A stretch of 64,000 bases of DNA from Rhodococcoides corynebacterioides NBRC 14404. Lineage in GTDB: Bacteria > Actinomycetota > Actinomycetes > Mycobacteriales > Mycobacteriaceae. The notes beneath the pieces were generated by a model. The model searched no databases and was not told the DNA's origin. It was given only the letters and a program-made list of their open reading frames with translations. The stretch is from positions 62,001-126,000 of the forward strand of contig NZ_BCWV01000002.1 of the NCBI RefSeq assembly GCF_001894765.1, written 5' to 3'. Below are positions 38,053 through 46,751 of the stretch, in pieces. A program made the position numbers and the translations under genes. How positions within the stretch are numbered: position 1 is the first letter of the stretch; each line of letters opens with the position of its first letter.

Positions 38053-39309
38053 TCAGCGAACGGATCGCACGCGGAGGACCGCCAGCCCTCCGGCGACGAT
38101 GAGCACTCCGGAGACGGCGAACAGGACGTCGAAACTGCCGGCGAACACGGCGACGAGACCGGTGCCGAGCAGCGGGCTGACGGCCGGGGGGACGGTGAGC
38201 GCCACGTTCATGATTCCCAACTCCTTACCGCTGTTCTCGGCGTCGGGAAGTACATCGGCCCCGAGTGCCTGATCGACTCCCATGTAGCACCCGTATCCCG
38301 CGCCGATCACGGCGATGGCCGCGACCGCCGACATCACGGTGTCGGAGCACATCAGGATGACCGCGGCGGTGGCCTGGACAGCGGCGGAGGCGACGATGAA
38401 CGGCTTCCGGCGCCCGACTCTGTCGGACAGCCATCCGCACAGCACGGACACGCTGAGGACGCTGGCGATGTACGCGACGGTCATGCTCAGGAGCGCAGTG
38501 TTCGGATTCGCCAGGCCCAGGTCGAACTGGATGAAGAAGATCAGCAAGCTCGTGGCCAGAGCGTTCCCGAGATTCACGGTGACACGGCCGATCATGGCCC
38601 ACCGAAAATCGTGGACCCTCAACAACTGCCGCGTGGTCGGAGCGTTCCGGTCGACCACGACCTGTCGTCGCGGTGCCGCGGGCTCGGTCCTCGACGACAG
38701 CACGAACGGCGCCGCGCAGACGCACAGCAGCACGGCGAGGAGCGGATAGGCGACGGGTGCGGTCAAGGTCAGCACCGCCACCGATCCCAGGCCGACGATG
38801 AGGCCGACGGCCTGAGCCATCGACATCACCCCCGCGACGGTTCCGCGTTGGCGGTGGGGGACGCGATCCTTGATCAACGCCGTCAGCGCCGCCGTGACGG
38901 CGCTGAATCCCAGCATCGCAATGCACCACCACACCGCGATTCCGACGACGCTGCGTTGTCCCGCGAGCATCACGAGCGCCGCGGCGAACACGATGACGCC
39001 GATCGCGATCCACGGTCGACGACGACCGAACGGACCGTGAGTGCGGTCGCTGAGTGCTCCGGCGGCGGGCAGTCCCAGTGCCATGCAGAGCGCCGAGATG
39101 CCGGACACCGCCCCGAAGTCGACGACGCCGGTCAGCCAGTCGACGTCCGTGCCCGGCGTCGTGGCGGCGGCGATCTGCAAGGGGAGAACGAACTGGAACG
39201 GGGTCAGCTGAGCCATCCAGACACCGGTCCACACCAGGCCGAAGGTCCAGCACCACCGAGCGCCCACGCTGCCGGCCGTCCTCGACGGCGTCCGCACCAG
39301 ATCGGTCAT
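38053..39309 (-). CDS. MFS transporter, GPH/SLC45-like
   Basis: A 418-residue 12-TM transporter. The loop ALSDRTHGPFGRRRPWIAIG after TM2 is typical of sugar/cation symporters of the GPH/SLC45 type, and its repeat in the second half is LSDRVGRRKPFIV. It is the last gene of the P450 operon; its ATG overlaps the esterase stop (ATGA). Its likely role is uptake of the substrate of the cluster, or export of a product; direction cannot be told from sequence. Confidence 0.85.
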   Translation of the reverse strand: MTDLVRTPSRTAGSVGARWCWTFGLVWTGVWMAQLTPFQFVLPLQIAAATTPGTDVDWLTGVVDFGAVSGISALCMALGLPAAGALSDRTHGPFGRRRPWIAIGVIVFAAALVMLAGQRSVVGIAVWWCIAMLGFSAVTAALTALIKDRVPHRQRGTVAGVMSMAQAVGLIVGLGSVAVLTLTAPVAYPLLAVLLCVCAAPFVLSSRTEPAAPRRQVVVDRNAPTTRQLLRVHDFRWAMIGRVTVNLGNALATSLLIFFIQFDLGLANPNTALLSMTVAYIASVLSVSVLCGWLSDRVGRRKPFIVASAAVQATAAVILMCSDTVMSAVAAIAVIGAGYGCYMGVDQALGADVLPDAENSGKELGIMNVALTVPPAVSPLLGTGLVAVFAGSFDVLFAVSGVLIVAGGLAVLRVRSVR

Positions 39310-40226
39310 CGTCGGGAGACTTCGTGAGCGGTGGTTCTGCGGTGCAGTTCGGCGATCGCGTCGATCACCTCGTCCCTCGCCGCGCGGGCGCTCGGCACCC
39401 CGTCGGCGAGTTCGAGCCAGCCGTGCACCAGGTTCGGGTGCGGGAGGTAGGTCACCGCCACGTCGGACTCGGCGAGTCTGCGGACGTACTCCAGGCCGTC
39501 GGGTCGCAGCGGATCGTGGCCGGCGGTGGTCAGCAGAGTCGGCGGCGCCGACAGCGGATGCGGGTTCAGGAGCGGAGCGAGACGCGCATCCGGCGTCCGG
39601 TCGCCGCGGTAGACGGCCCAGAAGTAGTCGATGTCGTCGCGATCGAGTCCGCGACCGTCCAGCGATCGGTCGTCCGAATTCGGAACTGCCAGGCCGGGAT
39701 AGATCAGAACCTGAGCATCGACGGAGGTGGTCGCAGCGATCGATGCGGCGAGGTTTCCTCCTGCGCTGTCGCCGCACAGCGCGATCCACTCGGCCGTCGC
39801 GCCGACGTGGCTCACCACGGCGGCACAGTCGTTCCAGGGCGCGGGGTAGGGGTGCTCCGGGGCGAGTCGGTAACCCACCGAGACCACCTCGAGCCCGGTG
39901 CGTTCCGCGACGAGACGCGGGAACGCATCGTGCGTGTCGAGATCGCCGAGCACCCACCCCCCACCGTGCAGATACACCAGCACGTGGCCGCGGTGCCGCG
40001 GGTCGCTCGGCGTGTACCGCCGGACCGGAACATCGTGCTCGGGCGACGGAACGACCTCGTCGACAACGGTTCCCGTGAAGTCGCCCGGTTCCTGCCGGAA
40101 CATGGTCACGTAGTCGCGGTAGTCGGCTCGCTGGCGGTCGGGCTCGGTGCTGCTCCGTCGCGCCGGCTCGAGCTGGGGGAGGAGCTCGGCGACATCGGGG
40201 GCGATGGGAACCCGTGGTTCGATCAT
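39306..40226 (-). CDS. Alpha/beta hydrolase, hormone-sensitive-lipase type esterase
   Basis: A 306-residue esterase. The oxyanion motif HGGGWVLGD, the nucleophile elbow GDSAGGN, and the later Asp (HDPLRPDG) and His (PNLVHGW) complete the triad. This is the LipR/Lip-type family. In the operon it follows the SDR and the flavin monooxygenase, an order like Rv3083-Rv3085 (mymA-lipR-SDR) of M. tuberculosis. It could hydrolyse the ester made by a Baeyer-Villiger reaction. ATGA overlaps at both ends imply translational coupling. Confidence 0.92.
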   Translation of the reverse strand: MIEPRVPIAPDVAELLPQLEPARRSSTEPDRQRADYRDYVTMFRQEPGDFTGTVVDEVVPSPEHDVPVRRYTPSDPRHRGHVLVYLHGGGWVLGDLDTHDAFPRLVAERTGLEVVSVGYRLAPEHPYPAPWNDCAAVVSHVGATAEWIALCGDSAGGNLAASIAATTSVDAQVLIYPGLAVPNSDDRSLDGRGLDRDDIDYFWAVYRGDRTPDARLAPLLNPHPLSAPPTLLTTAGHDPLRPDGLEYVRRLAESDVAVTYLPHPNLVHGWLELADGVPSARAARDEVIDAIAELHRRTTAHEVSRR

Positions 40227-41122
40227 CGGACGGCCGCGGATCGCGGTGCGTCGGTTGCCGCGTCGATCGTCCCCCGAGCCGGCAGCACTCGTGCCGCGGT
40301 CTCGATCCACTCCACGACGCGGTGGTACCGGGTGGGAAAGACACGAGCGACGATGTCGGGCACCGTCGCACTCGCGCCGATGAGTACCCGTGGTCGGCGC
40401 CGTGCGATTCCCGCCATGACGATGTCCGCGGCTCGCTCCGGGGCGATCGAGAGGACCTTGTCGAATTCGACGTTCGCCTCTGCCGCGCGTGCTCGTTCGT
40501 CGTCGGTCATGTTGGTGCCGAGGCGTGCCGACAACGCGATGCCGGTCCTGATGCCACCGGGGTGTACGGACGTCACTCCGATTCCCGCCGGCGCGAGCTC
40601 GGCGCCGAGGGCTTCGGTGAAGCCGCGGATGCCGAACTTGCTGGCCGAGTACGCGACATTCCCCGCCGGGGCCACCAATCCGAAGACGCTGGAGACGTTC
40701 ACGATGTGCGACCCGCTGTTGCGTCGCAGCGTCGGAAGCAACTCTCGCACGAGGTCGATCGGTGCCAGGAGGTTGACGGCGAGAAGCCAGTCGACGTCCT
40801 CCTTGGAACACTGCTCGAACGAGCCGCTGAGTGCCACCCCGGCGTTGTTGACCAGCAACCGGATTCCGGGATGCGCCTCGGCCAGTGTTCGACCGAGGCG
40901 GTGGACACTGTCCGACTCGCTCAGATCCACCGTGTACGAGGTGATCTCGCGTCCCGGATGGCGAGTGGTCAGTTCCGCCGCCAGCGCATCCAGGCCGGCG
41001 GCGTCGCGGTCCACCAACACCAGTGCGCTCCCACGCGAGGCGAGACGGCGAGCGAGTGCTCGTCCGATGCCGCCGGCCGCTCCGGTGACGACGGCAGTTC
41101 CTCGGAAATCGAACTCAGACAT
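40223..41122 (-). CDS. Short-chain dehydrogenase/reductase
   Basis: A 299-residue SDR. The cofactor motif is TGAAGGIGRA near residue 14, NNAG near residue 92, the catalytic Ser in VNVSSVFG and the YSASK Tyr-Lys pair. The Asp in VLVDRD after beta-2 suggests NAD preference. The C-terminal 50 residues (VLIGASATVPDIVARVFPTRYH) are typical of SDRs that act on lipophilic alcohols. It probably oxidises an alcohol to the ketone used by the adjacent monooxygenase. The start overlaps the monooxygenase stop by eight bases. Confidence 0.92.
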   Translation of the reverse strand: MSEFDFRGTAVVTGAAGGIGRALARRLASRGSALVLVDRDAAGLDALAAELTTRHPGREITSYTVDLSESDSVHRLGRTLAEAHPGIRLLVNNAGVALSGSFEQCSKEDVDWLLAVNLLAPIDLVRELLPTLRRNSGSHIVNVSSVFGLVAPAGNVAYSASKFGIRGFTEALGAELAPAGIGVTSVHPGGIRTGIALSARLGTNMTDDERARAAEANVEFDKVLSIAPERAADIVMAGIARRRPRVLIGASATVPDIVARVFPTRYHRVVEWIETAARVLPARGTIDAATDAPRSAAVR

Positions 41123-42674
41123 GGGTTTCCTCCGCAAGGGCGTGGGTCGTGGTGGGGGTGATCGAGGTCGGGCCGCTGCCGAAGTGCAGCGCGGGATCCG
41201 CAGCGAAGCCGCGGCGGAAGACGCCGATGTCGCGCAGGTAGTTCTGATGCAGGCGCCACGGCGCGCGGTCACCCTGGTGGGGAAACGCCGCGATGCCTCG
41301 CTGGACGTAACCCGACCTCAGATCGACGAAGGGCCGTCGGCGCAGGTCGGCCGGTGCTCGGGGAACCACCCGATCGACGCCGTGGGTGTCGAAGTGCACG
41401 AGCAGTCGTGCGACGGTCTTGCTGACCAGGTCGGCCTTGAGGGTCCAGGAGTTGTTCGTGTACCCCATCACGAAGTTCAGATTGGGCACGCCCGAGACCA
41501 GCATGCCCTTGTAGACCGCCGAATCGGGTAGTGAGACGGGCCGACCGTCCACCGTGACGTCCAGTCCGCCCCAGGGCATCATCTCCAGACCGGTGGCGGC
41601 GACCACGATGTCGGTCTCGATGACCCGACCCGAGGTCGTGAGAATTCCGTCGGGTACGAAGCGCTCGATGGTGTCGGTCACCACGGACGCCCGCTTCTCC
41701 CGGATGGCCGTGAACAGGTCGCCGTCCGGTACCACGCACACGCGTTGGTCCCACGGGTCGTACGGGGGTGAGAAGTGCTCGTCGACGTCCAGGTGGCCAC
41801 CGAGCTGCTTCTCGAGGTCCCGGCGGATCGTCCACTTGGCGAGAGCGGGCCACCGCTGTGCCACTTCGAACGAGAGAACGTTCCCGACGACGTTCTTCCA
41901 GAACATGATTCGGCTGACCGCCTTGTCGGGCAGAGGCAGTCGATGCAGGAGCGTCGCCAGCGGATCCGTGCCGGGCAGGGACACGATGTAGGTCGGCGTG
42001 CGTTGGAGCATCGTCACGTGCGCCGCGTCGGCGGCGAGAGTGGGGACGAGAGTCACCGCGGTGGCACCGCTGCCGACGACCGTGACCCGGCTGCCCGTCC
42101 AGTCGAGATCGGCCGGCCAATGCTGTGGTGAGACGATGCGCCCGGTGAAGACGTCCTCGTCGGCGAAGGTCGGGCGGTGGGCCCGGTCGTAGCGGTAGTA
42201 GCCCGTGCACACCGAGAGCCAGCGGCACCGGAACGACACCGTCGTCTCGCTCCCGGTGGGTCCCGTCGTGGTGGCGCGTACGGTCCACAAGCCCGTGACG
42301 CTGTCCCACGACGCCGACTGCGCGCGGTGCCCGTACCGAATGTGCTTCTCGACGCCGTACGCCGCGGCGGTGTCCCGCACGTATCGGAGTATGGACGGGC
42401 CGTCGGCGATCGTTCGGGGATCGCTCCACGGCCGGAACGAGTACCCCAGGGTGTACATGTCGGAGTCGGATCGCACTCCGGGATAGCGGAACAGATCCCA
42501 CGTTCCACCCGACGCATCGCGCGCCTCCAGGAGAACGTAGGTACTCCCCGGTCTCTCCCTGGTCAGTTGGCAGGCTGCGCCGACACCGGAAAGACCCGCC
42601 CCGATGACGACGACGTCGACCACGGGCGTTCGGTCGATCTCACGGGCAACGAGCGGTGGATTCTCGACGGTCAT
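41115..42674 (-). CDS. EthA/MymA-like flavin monooxygenase (Baeyer-Villiger type)
   Basis: About 519 residues. FAD motif GAGLSGVGAA near residue 25, NADPH motif VVGSGATAVT near residue 200, and long stretches of EthA-like sequence (YSFRPW, LQRTPTYIVS, WDQRVCVVP, GVPNLNFVMGYTNNSWTLK). The Baeyer-Villiger fingerprint F-x-G-x3-H-x3-W-P reads FTGRIVSPQHWP: Ser182 replaces the His. ATG 42674 is chosen with AAAGG eight bases upstream; GTG 42719, overlapping the P450 stop as GTGA, would add 15 residues. It probably turns a ketone into an ester, or oxygenates sulfur or nitrogen. EthA activates ethionamide in M. tuberculosis. Confidence 0.9.
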   Translation of the reverse strand: MTVENPPLVAREIDRTPVVDVVVIGAGLSGVGAACQLTRERPGSTYVLLEARDASGGTWDLFRYPGVRSDSDMYTLGYSFRPWSDPRTIADGPSILRYVRDTAAAYGVEKHIRYGHRAQSASWDSVTGLWTVRATTTGPTGSETTVSFRCRWLSVCTGYYRYDRAHRPTFADEDVFTGRIVSPQHWPADLDWTGSRVTVVGSGATAVTLVPTLAADAAHVTMLQRTPTYIVSLPGTDPLATLLHRLPLPDKAVSRIMFWKNVVGNVLSFEVAQRWPALAKWTIRRDLEKQLGGHLDVDEHFSPPYDPWDQRVCVVPDGDLFTAIREKRASVVTDTIERFVPDGILTTSGRVIETDIVVAATGLEMMPWGGLDVTVDGRPVSLPDSAVYKGMLVSGVPNLNFVMGYTNNSWTLKADLVSKTVARLLVHFDTHGVDRVVPRAPADLRRRPFVDLRSGYVQRGIAAFPHQGDRAPWRLHQNYLRDIGVFRRGFAADPALHFGSGPTSITPTTTHALAEETHV

Positions 42675-42715
42675 GAACATGTCCTTTGCGGTGGTCTCGG
42701 TCGTGGTGGATGCGG

Positions 42716-45700
42716 TCACCAGACGTCGCCGACGTAGCGGTGGTCGCGGCGCAGTGCGGCGATCCATTCCGCGGCGGCAGCATCGGTTCTCGCACTGTCG
42801 GGGGCGCAGCGGAGGTAGATCGTCCGCAGGGCGTCGTCCACGCCCGCACCGAGTCGGGCGGCGTCTCCGCAGACTCGGAGGTGCGCGCCGCGCTGCAGTT
42901 CCGACCACACGTGGTCGGCGTCGGCGACCATGCGGTCCTGGGCGAATCGGTGACCGTCGACCGGGGCGTAGGTGTAGGCGGGCCGCAGGGAGACGACGCC
43001 GTCTCGTTCGGCCTCCTCGAGTTCCGTGCGGTGCAGGAAGTCGACATCGGGGTGGTCGCAGCCGAAGTACAGAGTGAGCGGCGCCGAGGGCGGTGTGTCG
43101 GCCACCGGGTCGCGGCGGTCGGCGACCATGCCCCGGAACGGCGCCAGTCCCGTCCCGGCGGCGACGACGATCGCGCGCTGGTCGAGAGGTAGGCGGAATC
43201 GGTCGTCGCACGGGACCACCCGGGCTGCGATCGTGTCACCGGCCACCAGGCCGGCGAGATGGCAGGACGTGACTCCGCGGTACCGAGTCGCCTCGGGGTC
43301 CGCGCGGTGCGGGGAATCGACCACGGACACCATGAGATCGATCGTGTGCGGGTCGGTTCTCGGCGACGACGAGATCGAGTACCGCCGCGGCTCGGCGGCC
43401 GGAAGCAGGCCCACGAGCGACTCGACGGTCATCTCGACGGAGCGATACTGCTCCAGCAGATCGAGAACGGTGACGGACCGGGCGGTGACGGTGTCGGCGA
43501 AGTCGCCGTCGCTCGACGTCGCGAGTCGGTCCAACGGTGCCCGTTCCGGAGGGCACGGGCACGCCGCTGCGAGGCGCTCGACATCGGCTCGGGAGGCGGG
43601 CCGCTGGAGTTCGACGTAGTCGCGCAGCAACACCGCCACCGTGACCGGACGGTCGGTGGGGAGAGAACCGGCGCCCCAACTCGATGTTCGGACCGTCACT
43701 TCGGCATCGGGGTCGAGGCCCAGGCGCTCGACCACGCGAGTCACCAGCTCGGGCGGATTGTGGGCCAGGACGGCGAGGTGATCCCCCGTGCGGTACCGCG
43801 TGGTGTCCGGAAGCTGCACTCGGAGGAAGTGTTTCGGGCGACCCAGCGGATGTGTCGTGTCCACCATCGGTCGTGATTCGAGCACGGTCATCGTCGCGAG
43901 ACCGTGGTTGCGTAGACGCAGCTCGGCGAGAGGCGCCACCGGGTGAACGGTGACGAGACCGGCGGATCGACGTTCCTGCTTCTCGTCGTGCGACTGCTCG
44001 GCGGAGGCGCCGCCGAGCGCCGCCGTCAACTGCGCGCACCAGTCGCGGACCACGGTGCCGAAATCGCCTCCCACATCGGCTGCGCCGCGCGGCACGAGCT
44101 CCGTGGCACCTGCTCGCGCCAGCTCTCGACCGATGGTGGCCGGCACGTACTGGTAGGTGTCGGCGTAGCTGCGGTCACCGATCCCGAGGACGGCGACCGG
44201 GAGTCCGTCGATCGACCCGGGCTCGAGCGACTGCATCCAGTCGTAGAACGCGGCCGCGTCGTCGGTCGGTCGACCGTTGTAGGAGGACGCGACGATCACC
44301 ACGGCGCTGCCGGGTGCGAGGTCGGGGATCGTCGAGATCGCGTCGTCCAGCGGTGCGGTGGCGGTGTCGAAGCCGCGTGCGTCGAGAGCCGCGGACACCT
44401 CGCGGGCGATCGAGGCCGACGTCCCCAGGTTGGATCCGTGGAAGACCCGGACGGTCTCGATGTCCGCGCGAGGCGCTGGGGCGGAGGCGGTGTCGCTCGG
44501 CGGGGCCGGCGTCGGTGCCGTGGCGGGTGTCCGGTCCGCAGGTCGGCGCAGCCGCGGTGTCAGGCCGAACCCGTCGGGTTTGATGGTGAGCGTGATTCCG
44601 ATCGTCAATCGGTAGTTCGACGTGTCGTCGAGCGAGAACCGGTGGATGAGCATGCCGAGCACCAGAGTGGCTTCGTGAAGGGCGAATTGGCGGCCGATGC
44701 AGGCCCGTTCGCCGTGCCCGAACGGTTTGTAGACGTGGCCCGGGCGGCGTTCGGTGGCCTCCGCCGAGAATCGGTCGGGGTCGAAACCGTGGACGTTCGG
44801 ACCCCACTCGGGTTGCCTGTGCAGGGCCGGGATGAAGACGGTGACGGCGTCGCCGGGGCGGAGTTCGTGTCCGTCGCCGACGACCACGTCTCGGTCGGGG
44901 CTGACGGCGAAACCGGGCGCGGTCGGCCAGAGGCGCAGCGCCTCGTCCAGAACCTGTCGCACGTAGGTGAGACGACCGACGTCCTCGTACGAGGGGTCGA
45001 TGTCGTCGTCGCGCCCCCAGACGCCGTCGACCTCGCGTTGTGCGCGCTTCAGGACGGCGGGGTGCTTGCTGAGGTAGTACAGGGCGAACGACAGTGCTGC
45101 GCCGGTGGTTTCGTGGCCGGCGATCAGGAACGTGACCACCTGGTTGCGGATGTTGAGGTCGTCGAGCAACTCGCCCGTATCGGGATCGGCGGTATTGAGC
45201 ATGCGGCCGAGCAGGTCGTCGTCACGGGTCGGGTCGGTCCGACGGCGCTGTTCGATCAATTCCGTGATCAACGCCTGCATGGTGTGCAGGTCCTCCGCGT
45301 AGCGCCGGTTGCCCGACAGTCGGAGCTTGTTGACGAACGGTGGCAACTCGTTGAGCTTCTGCGCATGTGTGAGCGCGCCGATCATCGCCTCGACGAACGG
45401 GTGAACGGCCTCGCCCGTGAACGAATCGAAGTCGTATCCGAAGCCACACATCCCGATCGTGTCGAACGTCAAGCGGGTCATGTCGCGCGAGACATCGACG
45501 GGCCGGTCCGACTGCGCCGCACGTGTCCACGACGCGATCAGGTTCCGCGAGGCACCGACCATCTTCTCGTGGTAATTGCGCATGGCCTGGCGAGTGAACG
45601 AGGGCATCAGGATGTTGTGCGCCTTGCGCCAGTTCGGTTCCTCGTTGAACGCGGTGAACAGTCCGTCGCCCCCGATGTCACGCAGGGTGACGAGGTCCGT

Positions 45701-45940
45701 GTGGACGAGTTTCGCGAACGCGTCGTTCCCCAGAATCTCGGCGACGAGGTCGGACCCGGACACGATGATCTGTTCGTCGCCGAAAGCGCGGAGCCGGAAG
45801 ATCGGACCCATCACCTCGCACTCGTCGAGCAGGTGCTCGATCGCGCCGGAGCTGCGGGCGATCTGCAGGGCATGGCCGATGTAGGGGAGCGACGGACGTT
45901 CCGGGATTGGCGTGGGGGTCATGGTCAGCTGCTGGGTCAT
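42716..45940 (-). CDS. CYP102-type self-sufficient cytochrome P450/reductase fusion
   Basis: A 1,074-residue fusion like P450 BM3. The P450 part (1-475) has the I-helix AGHETT, EALR of the ExxR motif and heme-ligand Cys414 in FGHGERACIG; GDGLFTAF keeps the Phe87-equivalent. The positions aligned with BM3 Arg47 and Tyr51, which hold the fatty-acid carboxylate, are Asp and Ile (FGDEQII), so a neutral or different substrate is likely. A linker rich in Ala/Pro leads to the FMN flavodoxin domain (HGSNLGTSASIA, about 493) and then the FAD/NADPH reductase domain (RRYSISSSP, VAAGTGLAPFRG). First gene of the operon, divergent from a TetR gene. Confidence 0.95.
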   Translation of the reverse strand: MTQQLTMTPTPIPERPSLPYIGHALQIARSSGAIEHLLDECEVMGPIFRLRAFGDEQIIVSGSDLVAEILGNDAFAKLVHTDLVTLRDIGGDGLFTAFNEEPNWRKAHNILMPSFTRQAMRNYHEKMVGASRNLIASWTRAAQSDRPVDVSRDMTRLTFDTIGMCGFGYDFDSFTGEAVHPFVEAMIGALTHAQKLNELPPFVNKLRLSGNRRYAEDLHTMQALITELIEQRRRTDPTRDDDLLGRMLNTADPDTGELLDDLNIRNQVVTFLIAGHETTGAALSFALYYLSKHPAVLKRAQREVDGVWGRDDDIDPSYEDVGRLTYVRQVLDEALRLWPTAPGFAVSPDRDVVVGDGHELRPGDAVTVFIPALHRQPEWGPNVHGFDPDRFSAEATERRPGHVYKPFGHGERACIGRQFALHEATLVLGMLIHRFSLDDTSNYRLTIGITLTIKPDGFGLTPRLRRPADRTPATAPTPAPPSDTASAPAPRADIETVRVFHGSNLGTSASIAREVSAALDARGFDTATAPLDDAISTIPDLAPGSAVVIVASSYNGRPTDDAAAFYDWMQSLEPGSIDGLPVAVLGIGDRSYADTYQYVPATIGRELARAGATELVPRGAADVGGDFGTVVRDWCAQLTAALGGASAEQSHDEKQERRSAGLVTVHPVAPLAELRLRNHGLATMTVLESRPMVDTTHPLGRPKHFLRVQLPDTTRYRTGDHLAVLAHNPPELVTRVVERLGLDPDAEVTVRTSSWGAGSLPTDRPVTVAVLLRDYVELQRPASRADVERLAAACPCPPERAPLDRLATSSDGDFADTVTARSVTVLDLLEQYRSVEMTVESLVGLLPAAEPRRYSISSSPRTDPHTIDLMVSVVDSPHRADPEATRYRGVTSCHLAGLVAGDTIAARVVPCDDRFRLPLDQRAIVVAAGTGLAPFRGMVADRRDPVADTPPSAPLTLYFGCDHPDVDFLHRTELEEAERDGVVSLRPAYTYAPVDGHRFAQDRMVADADHVWSELQRGAHLRVCGDAARLGAGVDDALRTIYLRCAPDSARTDAAAAEWIAALRRDHRYVGDVW

Positions 45941-45991
45941 GAGACGTTCCGATCGACGAGACCGTGTGGATGTGACCACGCTAACAGCAAG

Positions 45992-46020
45992 TTGTTCACT
46001 TGACCATGTCAGTTGATCAA
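45992..46020. promoter_or_regulatory. 29-bp symmetric TetR operator
   Basis: Left arm TTGTTCACTTGAC (45992-46004) and right arm GTCAGTTGATCAA (46008-46020) match as an inverted repeat at 10 of 13 positions around CAT. It lies 52 bp upstream of the P450 start and 64 bp upstream of the TetR start. It is the obvious site for the adjacent repressor. Confidence 0.65.
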
Positions 46021-46083
46021 ATTTCTGTCGAAGGGGTGTCGGCGGACCTCGAAGGGGTGCGAGGGCGCCCCTATACTGGGCAA

Positions 46084-46704
46084 ATGGCACACGTCCCGGC
46101 GGCCGAGCGCCGCACGCAACTGGTCGACGCCGCGATCGACCTCCTCACGCGCAGCGGACCGGCCGCGGGGAGTACGCGGGCGATCGCCAAGGAACTCGGG
46201 GTGCCGCAAGCGACGCTGCACTACGTGTTCGGCTCCAAGGAGGAGCTGTACCGAGCGGTCATCACGGCTCTGACGGACGACCTCGTGTCCTACGTACGCG
46301 GTGTCGAGGTGCCGGCGGGGGACACGTTCACCGCGAGTGTGCGTGTGTTCACCGATCGGTTGTGGCGCACGGTGATCGAGCAGCCGGGCAAGCACCAACT
46401 CCTCACCGAACTCGGATTGGTGGCTCTTCGGTCACCGCAACTGCGCGAGATCATGGAGGAGCACCGCCGGACGGTCGACGCGGTCACCGCAGAGGTCATC
46501 GGAAACACCGCCGCGGAGTTCGGTCTGACCCCCGCCACGGACACGACCGTGGTGGCTCGGTTCTATCTGGCCACGATGGACGGACTCATCGCTCAACATC
46601 TGACATCGCCGAATGCGGAATCGGAGGAGGCGTGCCTCGCCATCCTCGTCGACTCGCTCCACGGCATGGTGACGCACGGAGCCGTCCTCCCGTCCCCGGC
46701 GTGA
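46084..46704 (+). CDS. TetR-family repressor of the P450 operon
   Basis: A 206-residue TetR protein with HTH STRAIAKELGVPQATLHYVFGSKEELYRAV (about residues 25-54) and a C-terminal domain that includes FYLATMDGLIAQHL. It is divergent from the CYP102-type gene with a 29-bp dyad between them, as BM3R1 is adjacent to P450 BM3 in Bacillus. By that analogy it should release DNA when the substrate or an analogue binds. ATG 46084 has no clear ribosome binding site, so a leaderless message is possible. Confidence 0.9.
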   Translation: MAHVPAAERRTQLVDAAIDLLTRSGPAAGSTRAIAKELGVPQATLHYVFGSKEELYRAVITALTDDLVSYVRGVEVPAGDTFTASVRVFTDRLWRTVIEQPGKHQLLTELGLVALRSPQLREIMEEHRRTVDAVTAEVIGNTAAEFGLTPATDTTVVARFYLATMDGLIAQHLTSPNAESEEACLAILVDSLHGMVTHGAVLPSPA

Positions 46705-46751
46705 CCCGACATGACCTATGTTGAGGGTCGACGTCGTCCGGGGGGTACGAG

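Noticed and set aside
39054-41531. Plus-strand open frame of about 825 codons
   Set aside because: Antisense of the esterase, SDR and carrier genes, which carry full catalytic motifs.
43943-46003. Plus-strand open frame of about 680 codons
   Set aside because: Antisense of the CYP102-type gene; no family pattern.
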